The notes below the pieces were generated by a model, which saw nothing but the letters and a program-made list of their open reading frames with translations, was not told where the DNA came from and did not search any database. Shown here one piece after another: positions 10,550 to 24,579 of a stretch of DNA of 25,841 nucleotides. The first letter of the stretch is position 1; each line of letters opens with the position of its first letter. The stretch covers positions 83,966-109,806 of the forward strand of contig QKYT01000009.1 in the NCBI GenBank assembly GCA_003550305.1, read 5' to 3'. A program made the position numbers and the translations under genes. The DNA comes from Glomus cerebriforme (Eukaryota > Glomeromycota > Glomeromycetes > Glomerales > Glomeraceae).

Positions 10550-10996
10550 TCACATTTTAAATGGCCAAATCTCATATCTCTCCCATACTTTGTTGATAAC
10601 ATAAGGATCTTGCTCAATTTCTTTCCTAATTTGTTCTTCATTCTCTGCCTCAAATATAATTAGAGATCCTACCATTGTTCCCTCCGCACTGCCCTCAACG
10701 TTTAGTTCTGGAGCTAAAATTGCTCCTCCTGCGATAATAAATCCCTTTTCTTTTGCTACTCTTGCCCGTGTCAAATGTTCCTCTCGGACGGATAATCTAC
10801 GCGAATATGCATCCGCATTTGCATAATCTGTTGCTAACAGCAAAAATTGCTTCTTTCCTATAAAAACGTAATACATCTGAATATTTTATTAACAAAGTTA
10901 AATAAGACAACGACACTTACCAACCAAGGTGCTTGAGAAATTTCTTTTATTCGTAAAGTTGCCAAAGGAACAAAGCACTCGTCTTGAAAATATCAT
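10550..10996 (-). CDS. YciI (YCII-related) domain protein, probable mitochondrial targeting
   Basis: Exon 1 is 10996-10921, the intron 10920-10858 (63 bp, GTAAGT...TATAG) and exon 2 10857-10550, giving 127 aa. The first 25 residues, MIFSRRVLCSFGNFTNKRNF onward, are basic, Ser-rich and free of acidic residues, as in a mitochondrial presequence. The domain follows directly: GKKQFLLLATDYANADAYSR with RLSVREEHL, GFIIAGGAIL, GTMVGSLIIFEAENEEQIRK, DPYVINKVWERYEIWPF. This matches the small alpha/beta YCII fold, including its conserved Arg-x-x-His stretch. The acceptor choice matters: the upstream CAG (exon from 10876) breaks the frame from exon 1, while TATAG restores GGA-AAG-AAG. A separate unspliced start at the internal ATG 10876 is possible but would lack the presequence. 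YciI-domain proteins are generally of unknown physiological role; the substrate cannot be told here. Confidence 0.88.
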
Positions 10997-11053
10997 TATT
11001 ACAAAAAGACTGAGTATGATGAAATCCTCAATGACCTATCAAATATAACATTT

Positions 11054-11065
11054 TATCACGTGATA
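11054..11065. promoter_or_regulatory. Perfect CACGTG palindrome upstream of the YciI-like gene
   Basis: TATCACGTGATA is a perfect 12-bp palindrome 58 bp upstream of ATG 10996. It contains TCACGTGA, the type of E-box that fungal bHLH factors such as Cbf1 bind. The position suits a promoter site. TCACGTGAT also occurs inside the repeats near 4090 and 4750, so this could be repeat residue. Confidence 0.35.
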
Positions 11066-11307
11066 TAGGTTCGTTACACATTAACCGACAGCTGTATTTA
11101 TAATTTTCAAACTTGATTTGATGCATTAAGATTGAGTAAATTAAATCAATGATATTTAGCAACATAAATTTCTGCATATTAAACTAACACTTTAATAATT
11201 CTTGTGACTATAAAGAAAAATTTGCAAAAACAAATTCTAATAATTGACAAGTAAGAAAATCAAATCGTAAAGTTTAAATTTTTTAAATTATCTACTCATT
11301 ATAGAAA

Positions 11308-11313
11308 TTTATT
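11308..11313 (-). terminator. Candidate poly(A) signal of the KDM4-like gene
   Basis: AATAAA on the minus strand only about 8 nt after the TAA at 11321-11323. The spacing is short, so a later signal may be the one used. Confidence 0.25.
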
Positions 11314-11320
11314 TTACTAA

Positions 11321-15696
<4,376 letters not shown>

Positions 15697-17345
15697 TATA
15701 GGTGTGTCAGATTTCATGGATTGATGAATTTAATGATTTTTTTCTTTGCCTTCTTTTTTCAATGAGCAGTTAAGTAATGAATCTTCTTCTTTTGTAGGTT
15801 CCCTCCATCTTTGATTTCAAAGTTGAATTTCATGGATGGTGAGTTTGACAATTTTTTGTTTTCTTTTTTTTAATGAGAGTTAACTAATGTTTCTTTTTGT
15901 AAGTTTCCTTCTGGCTTCAGTTTTGACATTGATTTCTTTTTTTTGTAGTTTTCTCTGACTTTGATTTCAGCATTGGATTTTATGGATTGGTGAGTTTGAC
16001 AATTCTTTATCTTTGTTTTCTTTTTTTAATGAACTGTTAAGTAATCATTATTTCTTTTTGTAATTCCCTTCTAGCTTTGATTTCAGCATTAAATTTCATG
16101 AAATTGGTAAGTTTGACAATTCTTTGTTTACTTTTTTTTAATAAAACATTAACTAATATTACTTTTTATAGGTTCCCTTTTGGCTTCGATTTTAGTATTA
16201 GATTTCATGAAATTGGTAAGTTTTGATGATTTTTTTTTATTTTTTTTTTAGTGAACCATTAAGTAATTATTATTTCTTTTTGTAATTCCCTTCTAGTTTC
16301 GATTTCAGCATTAGATTTCGTAAAATTAATGAGTTTTGATGATTTTTTTTTCTTTTTTTTAGCGAACCATTAAATAATCATTGTTTCTTTTTGTAGTTCT
16401 CTTCCAACTTTGATTTCAGCATTAGATTTCATAAAATTAGTGGATTTGACAATTTTTTGTCTACTCATTTTTTTTAATGAAACGTTAACTAACATTTCTT
16501 TTTATAGGTTCTCTTTCAGCTTCAATTTTGGTGTTAAATTTCATGGAATTGGTGAGTTTGATAATTTTTTTTGTCTTCTTTTTTTTAGTGAACTGTTAAG
16601 TAATCATTGTTTCTTTGTAGTTACCTTCCAGCTTTAATTTCAGCATTAGATTTCATGGAATTGGTGAATTTGACAATTTTTTGTCTACTTTTTTTTTTAA
16701 TGAAATGTTAACCAACATTTCTTTTTATAGATTCCCTTTCAACTTCAATTTTGGCATTAAATTTCATGGAATTGGTGAGTTTTGATGTCTTCTTTTTTTT
16801 AGCGAACTATTAAGTAATCATTATTTTTTTTCATAATTTTCTTTCAGCTTTAATTTTGACATTAGATTTTGTAGAATTAGTAGATTTGACAATTTTTTGT
16901 CTACTTTTTTTTAATAAAATATTAACTAATATTTCTTTTTGTAGGTTCTCTTCCAACTTAGATTACAGCATTAGATTTTGTGAAATTGATAAGTTTTGAT
17001 GATTTTTTTTTATCTTCTTTTTTTTAGCAAACTGTTAAATAATCATTATTTCTTTTTGTAGTTCCCTTCTAACTTCAATTTTAGCGTTAAATTTCGTAAA
17101 ATTGGTGGATTTGACAATTCTTTAACTACTTTTTTTTTTAATGAAATATTAACTAATGTTTCTTTTTGTAAGTTTGCTTCTGGCTTTAATTTTAGTATTA
17201 GATTTCTTGGATTGGTGGATTTGATATTTTTTTGCTCTGTTTTCTTTTTTTAATGAACCGTTAAGTAATGAATCATCATTTCTTTTGCAGTTGCTTCTAG
17301 TTTTAATTTTGGCATTAATTCTTTGATTGATAAGTTTGATAATTT
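15697..17345 (+). repeat. Satellite of ~111-bp units, partly as 222-bp dimers, with splice-like borders
   Basis: About 14 units. The anchor codon falls at 16064, 16173, 16286, 16397, 16509, 16621, 16732, 16837, 16946, 17062 and 17173, spacings of 105-116 bp. Earlier and last copies are more diverged, and one near 15901-15945 is shortened. Each unit has a pyrimidine tract ending TTTTTGTAG or TTTTTATAG, about 43 bp resembling TTCCCTTCCAGCTTTGATTT plus its continuation, then ATTGGTGAGTTTGA. The order therefore copies a 3' splice site, a short exon and a 5' splice site. From about 16490 to 17345 two spacer types alternate: one with GTTAACTAA before TATAGG or GTAGG, one with GTTAAGTAATCATT before GTAG. 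This implies a 222-bp higher-order unit. Sequence divergence is mostly transitions. Confidence 0.85.
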
Positions 17346-19165
17346 TTTTTTTCGCTTTTTAGAATATTTTCTAATGTTCTATACTTCCATTTTTTGCTTT
17401 TTTAATTTAGATATTGTGAAATTACACAATTCAGATTCTGATACTATCAGCATATTTCTACTTATTAATTAAGCAATTTTCTAAAAAATCATAAAAAATT
17501 ATTTTTCAATTTACCAAAAAAAAATATGAGAAGCAATTTCTAAAAAACAAATTAATTTTTTTGAAAATATGAAAATAAATAAAAATAAAGTTTAAGATCA
17601 CAAATTGCATAATAAGATAAGGAAAAATATATTTGAAAATAATACTTATAAATTATTGATTAGTATTATATACAGTATTTCTATTATCTTCTTGTTTGGG
17701 TTAATGTAACTAGAATAATCTAATACTTCTCTAACAACAACTTCTTTAATAACAGCATTATTTACTTCATTTAGCTTTTTAATAGAAAGTAATTATATCA
17801 CAAAATAAAAATAATGATATCTTTTTATTATTAGAATAATAGTTTTTAACTTTAAATGTTTAAATTTTGAATAAATGTTAAAATAAGAAACAAATTGTAA
17901 AAATAAACAAATAACGAGAGAGACAGAGAGATATATATATATCAACAACAATCTGAATATGCTCTCTATTAAACCTTTGAAAATAAAAAACAAATCATTA
18001 AAAGAAATATTTCAATTAACTCATATAGGTATGAAGTTATATTCATGAAAAAATAGTGGCTTATAGTTACATATTGAGTTACGTCACTTAGTGACCAACT
18101 TTTTGTATTATTACAAATTTAATAATGATCTTCAGAAAATGCATTTTACAGATCATTAATTAATTTATACATATGATCAGTGAATCACAAATTAATAAAA
18201 TTACTATTAATTTACTAGTAAATTAATAGAAAAAAATATTACTATTATTAAACTTATATAATATAACTTTTATATATATAGTATATAACTTAAAGTTCTT
18301 ATTTTTTTATTTTATATCCAATTTTTTTAGGCTATAGTTATATTATGTAAAATGAAATTTATTAATTAATTTATTAATAAACATATGATTTATATGACTT
18401 TTAAACTTAAATATTTATTATATTTTCAGAAATTTGATGATATAATCTATATTTTTTATATTATATCATACTTCAATTCTTTTTTATATATATCTATAAA
18501 TTTTTAAAAAAAATTGAATTTAATGCTTTAAAAATTACTTTTTCTAATTTTTCAAAAAAATAATTACAATTATTACAAATATAACATTTAGTAACTTTTT
18601 AAAACATTAAGTTTACCTGAAAATAAAACTTTAAATAAAAAATAATCTTATATTTATAATTTTTAATAACTTTTTAATTAATAGCTTTTATATTAAAAAA
18701 TTAGATTAAAATGAAAGTATATAAATTGTATAACAATTATTTGTAACTAAAAAATGATTTTTATATTTAGAACAAATATGATTTATATTTCTTTTTAATC
18801 ATAATTTAAAACTAAATAAATTCTCTTTAGTTTTTTATTTGAAAGATATATTAATTGTATTAATTTATTAGGTATTAACTTATTTCTTATTATTTGATTT
18901 AAGATTTATTTTTAGGATTATTTTAACGCTCACCGGAGGTGAAATTCACCGCATCATGTGATTTTTATTANATAATTTTATATTTATTAATTTATCAAAA
19001 AAATTTTGATAATTTTATGAAATTATATATAAGATTTTATTATAAAAATGCTTTTTTTTTATTTTTTTAATAAATGGTATAAAACAGAAAAAAGAAGTAT
19101 CTTTATTAAAAAGATTAGAATGTCATATTATTTTTCTTTTATTTTATTCTTCCAATTTTTTTTTT
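17346..19165. other. AT-rich gene-free stretch with a small microsatellite
   Basis: A (GA)n-(TA)n microsatellite lies at about 17917-17942. A compact GC-richer word at 18927-18955 (CTCACCGGAGGTG followed by AAATTCACCGCATCATGTG) contains CACC/GGTG inverted pairs and stands out from the surroundings, perhaps an old element end. One N is at 18971. A 66-codon minus-strand frame at 17793-17993 is low-complexity and spans the microsatellite. No gene supported. Confidence 0.5.
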
Positions 19166-19276
19166 GACAAGTTAATCGAGTTTATTATAATTATCAAAAT
19201 TCTATAGAGATTACATAATTATGAAGAGATAAATTATGAATATACCTTCTATATAAGAAAAGTATAACTTGTCGCA
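19166..19276 (+). repeat. ~110-bp repeat, left copy, ends GACAAGTT / AACTTGTC
   Basis: It starts GACAAGTTAATCG, ends ATAACTTGTCGCA, and has its own 8-bp terminal inverted repeat. Its partner is at 20807-20902 in opposite orientation, where the reverse complement begins GACAAGTTAAACG and ends TGTAACTTGTCGCA. The ends match well and the middle is diverged. It could be a MITE relic. Confidence 0.5.
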
Positions 19277-19844
19277 TAAGGAATAGATTTGTATAGATGG
19301 CCCTTGCTTGTTGCCATTTATTCTTCCAATTTTAATCTAATTAAAACTGTATTTTTAACTATTAAATTATATATAGTCAGATTATATTTCAAATAGCACA
19401 AACATTTTTTGAAGTATTAATTTATGTTTAGAATAATTAGTTTTACTAAAAATTTTATTTAAAAAGTCAATTTATTAGAAAAAAATAAAATTTATATATA
19501 GAAAAAAAAATCCAATATATTTCAAAATCTAATTTAATACTAGTCGGAATAAGAAGTTTTAGCATATAATGATTCGGATAAATTTTGGCTGATTCACTTC
19601 AAATTTTGGCTGAATTTCAATCATCATCAACATTCAAAATATCTGATTGATAGCTGAATTGTATACTTTTATAGAATTTATAACAATTTATTAATCTAAT
19701 AGATTAAACATATAAATTTTAATATTTAAGTAAATTGCTGAATGGCCTTTTGTATGGTCTTTCTTTATAATGTGTAATAACAATCTATGTTTCAATACCG
19801 ATATACACACGTCTTTCGTGCATAGGCTAAAATTATCCAACTTA

Positions 19845-20783
19845 CTGTTACTAGTGGGTGCCCTCATGGCTGAAAAAAATCCAGAACTTTACTTATCATT
19901 TAAATATATCTATTATTCTTAGGAAAGAGAAACCCTATACCATCTAACAGTTTGTCCTGAACTTGATTACATTTAGTCTACCATACAAAGCTTATCAATC
20001 ACTACCATTTCACAACAATTAGATGAATGGCTTACTTGTTTATATAACAATCCAGATAGGACAAAATGCATTATTACCTCACTCAAAAATTGGTTCTCAA
20101 AATTTTTTTCTTCATTCGATATAATTGATAACAATGGAAACAATGACTTATCTTACTATCTTTTACGCTCTGTCATCAGCTCCTCCGCACATGACTCTTT
20201 CAGTCAAATTACACATTCACTTAACTTATCTTTTCAAATTATGGATAGATTTACATCAATTTTTATAAAGAACTTTTATGATCAACTTTGAATACCACAT
20301 TGTAAAGTAGTTAAAGAATGGGAATCTAACAAGAATTTGTCCTCCAACCCAAGATGTACACATGCATCTTCAACTAATGATCTCATCTATAACAAGAAAA
20401 TTGCATACTACCAAAACAATATTCCTTACGATGAGTTCAAACACCCAGTGCTGGATAAAATGACCAGGCTTTAACAAGCTGCTATGCAAGGTTTCCAAGT
20501 AGTCCAGGATTTTGTTAATAAAGGAATAGCTCATAAAAAATTTTTCTTCAAAAAGATACATCATTTGTCAGATAGGATTCAAAGTATGCATTGTAAAGAG
20601 TTACTGCAGTTTGTGGGTCTTAGGAAGGTTTTGAAGGGTAATAGTAATAGTTGCAATATAGATAGTAATAATAGTAATAATCACTTTAATTGTAAAATAG
20701 TAGATCAAAACAGGGTAGATAGACAAGTAGATAGTATTAATCTAAATAATTACATTGGTATAGGGTCAGCAGATTTGAGGTAG
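19845..20783 (+). pseudogene. Retroelement-like coding remnant (C-terminal reverse-transcriptase-ORF type)
   Basis: One reading frame runs from about 19854 to TAG 20781-20783, broken only by stops at 19920-19922, 19974-19976, 20289-20291 and 20472-20474. It reads ALMAEKNPELYLSFKYIYYS, ERETLYHLTVCPELDYI, QLDEWLTCLYNNPDRTKCII, FSSFDIIDNNGNNDLSYYLL, IMDRFTSIFIKNFYDQL, HCKVVKEWESNKNLSSNPRC, then MQGFQVVQDFVNKGIAHKKF and an Asn-rich end (NSCNIDSNNSNNHFN). The ETLYHLTVCPEL segment resembles the ETxxHLxxC stretch after the RNase H region of non-LTR retrotransposon ORFs common in AM fungi. No catalytic reverse-transcriptase or RNase H motif is present in what remains. Each stop can come from a Gln or Trp codon by one transition. 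Family assignment is from memory and moderate. Confidence 0.5.
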
Positions 20784-20806
20784 AGCATAAGGATCACTAA
20801 TCTGGT

Positions 20807-20902
20807 GCGACAAGTTACATTTTTCTTTTAAAGGATGTATATATTATTTATAGAATGTATTCATCATTTGACATCATATATAATAAATACGTTTAACTTG
20901 TC
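20807..20902 (-). repeat. ~96-bp repeat, right copy, inverted relative to 19166-19276
   Basis: The plus strand starts TGCGACAAGTTACA and ends TTTAACTTGTC. It lies just beyond the stop of the retroelement-like remnant, so the remnant is bracketed by inverted copies of the same short sequence. Confidence 0.5.
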
Positions 20903-21869
20903 TTAGGGAAAAAAAATATTTAAGTAAATTTTTAATAATAAAAAATAACACAATAAATATAAAAAGCTACAATAGATATAAAAATAAATGTATTAATTTT
21001 TTTTATATAAATTATATATGAATTATGCATATTTTATTATTGAATATGATATTTTCTATTAATTGGATTAATTGCTAAATATTTGATCATGTTCTGACAA
21101 ATTGATAGTTTGTACTTTACAGAAACGAATTTCCTTAAAATGCGATGTACTGATATTATGCAATCCTGACGTTTGAAATAAAAATCTTTACTCTAAAGTT
21201 CAACATTACAAGTTTATTGATTATTATTAACAGGATTCTGAACAATATATGAATAAATAGGATTTGAGTTTGCTTATTAAACATAGAAAATTTTTACCCT
21301 AGTGAGATTTTTTTTTACTTATTTAAAGAGTTAAATTTAAAATAGTCAGTATTTTATATGCATAGCAGGACATATAAATTTGATAACTCAGTAATATGTT
21401 TGCATAGCAGAAACTTATTTTGGAATATATAGAATATATATGTTATATGATGTCAAATATTTTAAAAATATGTCTCTTAAAATTAAAGACACATAAACAA
21501 AATTAATATGTAAATTTAATATGTGACAGTATAACAAAATCTAATTTATTTTTATATGTGATAGTATAACAAAATTTAATCTATTTTTAAACGTGATCAT
21601 ACAATGAAATTATACATGATCGCATAACAAACTTTTACATAACAAAGTCTAAAATATATACACGTTCACGTAATACCAAAAATAATATATAAAACATGAA
21701 AATGAAAGGGGTAGAAGACTAGAAGGGAGGGAAAATAAGTGTTTTTTCTTTTTCCAAATTTTTGTTTTTATAATACCATTTCTGCATTAATCATTAAAAG
21801 TTGCATCTATTTTACTTAGTAATGTTTTTACAATTTTTGATGTTTTTTTATAGTAAAATTTGACATTTT
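20903..21869. other. AT-rich gene-free stretch with short degenerate repeats
   Basis: Between about 21520 and 21645 the word GTGA(C/T)(A/C)GTATAACAAAAT recurs three to four times with decay (TGTGACAGTATAACAAAATC, TGTGATAGTATAACAAAATT, CGTGATCATACAATGAAATT, TGATCGCATAACAAA). The word GCATAGCAG occurs at about 21360 and 21403, and a related TTGCTTAGCAG at about 22781 and 22823. No coding region seen. Confidence 0.5.
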
Positions 21870-22495
21870 TTAACTGTTGTATACTTTTAAAATTTGAATA
21901 TTATATGCAATTTTATTTGCTCTACAACTTTAATTAATCTCAAAAAATAGGTTATGAATGCCGATTTTGAGTTTAATATAAAGAAACTGCTAAAATNCAA
22001 AATNNGANNGAATACAAAAGTTAATTGTGAGTCTTAACTATCTGTTATATATTTTTAAATTTGAGTATTATGTGTAATTTCATTTGCTCTACAACTTTAC
22101 TTAATCTCAAAAAGTAGAGTTTAAATGCCGATTTTGAGTTTAATATAGAGAACTGCTAAAAATGCAAAAACAGAATATGAAAGTTAATAGTGAGCCTTAA
22201 TTATCTGTTATATACTTTTGAAATTTGAGTATTAGTGTGTAATTTTATTTACTCTACAACTTTATTTAATCTCAAAAAAGTAGAGTTTGAATGCTAATTT
22301 TGAGTTTAATATAGAGAAACTGCTAAAAATGCAAAATTAAAGTACGAAAGTTAATTGTGAGTCTTAACTATTTGTTATATACTTTTAAAATTTAAGTATT
22401 ATGTATAATGTTATTTACTCTACAACTTTACTTAATCTTATAAATGAATGCTGATTTTGAGTTTAATATAGAGAAATTACAAATTTTACTTAATA
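21870..22495. repeat. Four ~166-bp tandem repeats abutting a Helitron-like terminus
   Basis: The anchor TCTACAACTT occurs at 21921, 22088, 22253 and 22419 (spacings 167, 165 and 166). Each unit also carries ATACTTTTAAAATTTGAGT, GATTTTGAGTTTAATATA, AACTGCTAAAAATGCAAAA and AAAGTTAATTGTGAGTCTTA variants. The fourth unit is shortened in its middle and its end runs into ATATATACTAG at 22494-22503. Ambiguous N bases fall in the first unit (21997-22010). No frame is conserved, so it is a non-coding minisatellite. Confidence 0.85.
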
Positions 22496-22499
22496 TATA

Positions 22500-22690
22500 C
22501 TAGTTTGCTGCCCGTTGCTTTGCAACGGGTTTAAATTTTATTTATAATTTTTAATTCCGGCCAGAATTATGTGTATGCACATCAATTTCCTTTTTTTTGG
22601 AATTTTGTGCAACTTTGTACTACCATTTGATCCAATTTCGTAGGAAATAAAATTTCCTTTTTTGGACTTTGTGTAANGTAACGTNNTTAG
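22500..22690 (-). mobile_element. Helitron-like 3' end (minus strand) with a TTCCGGCC module inside
   Basis: On the minus strand the order is a hairpin (CCCGTTGC, AAA, GCAACGGG; plus-strand 22511-22529), a 7-nt spacer, CTAG (22503-22500) and then host T (22499). A GC-rich hairpin about 10 nt before CTRR, followed by T, is the hallmark of a Helitron 3' terminus. Toward higher coordinates the element body includes TTCCGGCCAGAATTA (22555-22569) and TTTTTTTGGAATTTTGTG, shared with the elements at 3766 and 4484. The 5' end (TC after A on the minus strand) could not be found, so the right limit given is only where shared sequence fades into N bases. No Rep/helicase frame is present. Confidence 0.6.
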
Positions 22691-23384
22691 NTTACACAAN
22701 TGTAAAGCATTTATTTATACAGTTAATCTAAACGTTACAAATTTTTTTAATTAGATAGATACTGTAAGTTACAAAACAGTTTGCTTAGCAGAGCCAAATT
22801 TTCTTAAGTCATAATGAAAGTTTGCTTAGCAGAATTGAAAATAGTTTACTTATTTATTATAGTAAATTTTAAAATTTTCATCTGACCTATATATAGATTG
22901 TTTGGGGATCCTATCATATCTATCACCTAAAAGACATAATGCTTCTAATATTCTTTAATATTCTTCAAAGTATATATCACTAAGACTAACTGAAAGAAGC
23001 TTAGAATAGGCTTTACTATCAGATTAATGATTTTATTAATTTTATAATATTTTATCGATTTTAGTATACTATAATAAATCCAAATTTATTTTTATTCGAT
23101 TGTTTGGGTAAAAACAGATTCATAATTTTTTGATTCTATGTAGGATCACTTGATAGTAAGTTCAGAAGGAGTAGTATCATATGATACTTATAACAGTATA
23201 TGCATAGTTACTGCGGAAAATTATCCTACTACGCATGATATATAGTAAAAAAAGAATAAGCCAGATATTATAACTCTGATATTATGATTCAGGACGACTA
23301 AACTATGCATAGCGCCTTTGACTAAAATTTGTATCACATGCGATCTTGATGGTTCTAAGAGAGTTCTAGAAGCTGGTAAGTTTC
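22691..23384. other. AT-rich stretch, no gene seen
   Basis: Contains the paired TTGCTTAGCAG words (22781, 22823), a recurring GATTGTTTGGG (about 22897 and 23098), and a perfect 16-bp palindrome at 23173-23188. Base composition between 23140 and 23380 is less A/T-extreme, but all frames are interrupted and nothing is recognised. Confidence 0.45.
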
Positions 23385-23967
23385 TATGGTAGCTGTCACC
23401 TATAAATCACACTAGTCCAAAATTTCACACATATATCACAAGTGTTATAATTCTGACTAGCATTATAAAATTTTCTTTTATATTATACAAAATTCAGAAT
23501 TGCATCAATCTTTTCATTTATATTAAGCTTATTTTTTACCATTTGGTAAATAAATTTCATTCTATGTGCTGTCATTTTCATTTTTCAATTATTATCAACT
23601 TATAATTTCTTTGCAAATTTTTCACTGTTATCTCATTTTGTTCTTTAACTATACATTTTCTTTTTGATAGATAAGTTATTGTTATTAAAATTGACATTTT
23701 ATATGAAATTTCACTTAAATATTGCTGATTCTTTAATCTGAAATTTTCCATTTTTAATATATACTATTATGAAAATTTCTTAGACTTTAAATTGTAATAG
23801 TTCTAAAAATTTTATAATATCTTGAAAAAATAAACTGATAAAAATATTAAGCATATATTGATTTATAATTTTATCAGTTTAAATTTGCCAATAATTGATT
23901 TAATTTTAATTTATAAAATTTTAAAGTCATATGACTTTTGTAAGATTTATAGATGACAGCTATCATA
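23385..23967. mobile_element. Possible non-autonomous element bounded by imperfect 28-bp inverted repeats
   Basis: The reverse complement of 23385-23412 matches 23940-23967 at 24 of 28 positions. The core is GATTTATAG, one variable base, then TGACAGCTA. The enclosed ~525 bp are AT-rich and non-coding and include a short inverted pair AACTGATAAAA / TTTTATCAGTT (about 23833-23843 and 23870-23880). The right repeat also folds on itself (GATTTATA ... TATAAATC). No target-site duplication was identified, so the boundaries are provisional. Confidence 0.45.
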
Positions 23968-24579
23968 TAAATCATAAGATGATCAGTAAGGGAGTAGTTT
24001 AATTTATTTGATGAGCAGTCATATAGCATTTATAAGGATATACAGTTTAAAAAAGAAGAAAGACTTGCCCTCTTGATCTATCGATCTGTGGGGTGAAAAA
24101 TAATTTTGCAAAAAGCAAGTAATAGATTTTTTTCTAAGCTATAGCTTTTCTTTTTCAAATAAATATGAAAAAAAAGGCAAAACTTTATTTGATAAGCACA
24201 TGCAAACCAATTCTGGTTAATATATTGGAGATAAAAATAGCCGAAAGGAAAGTGAACCATTTATTTTTTTGCATTTTGATTTTTCTGATCTGTGGATCAG
24301 TGAAGTCATGTGAATTTATCAAATTTATCAATACAACAAATATATTGTACTTATAGTATATATAAGTTAAAAAAAATAAAGTTCAATATGAATAAACATT
24401 ATTATTATTTATATAATTTATTTACAGCAGTAAAAAAACTTATAATGTAATAAATTCTTAAAGTTTTAATCAATTCAAGAAAAAGTTAAATACAAATAGA
24501 AATAACAAATTGATAAAATGAAATCACTCAATGATATTTATAATTTGATTTGATAAGTTTATTTTCTATATGGTTTTTT
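23968..24579. other. AT-rich stretch without supported genes
   Basis: Two overlapping short frames (24078-24260 minus, 24165-24356 plus) are Lys/Ile/Phe-rich and lack any domain or splice context. GATCTATCGATCTGTGG at about 24075 and GATCTGTGGATCAG at about 24287 share a word but form no clear repeat. I call nothing here. Confidence 0.45.

Noticed and set aside
10876..10876. ATG at 10876 as the start of the YciI-domain protein
   Set aside because: The acceptor TATAG at 10858 joins an upstream exon in frame, gives the family's usual KKQFLLLA start right after a presequence, and explains the GTAAGT at 10920.
15697..17345. A functional gene made of many repeated microexons
   Set aside because: Apparent exon lengths of 43 and 44 nt do not keep frame when joined in series, several units have GTAA instead of GTAG or lost the GTGAGT, and no flanking coding exons were seen.
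17917..17942. (GA)n(TA)n run as a regulatory element
   Set aside because: Short microsatellite with no gene nearby; not informative.
19266..20817. Terminal inverted repeats TAACTTGTCGCA / TGCGACAAGTTA as ends of an intact DNA transposon
   Set aside because: Each is part of a separate ~100-bp repeat with its own inverted ends, and the enclosed coding relic resembles a retroelement, not a DDE transposase.
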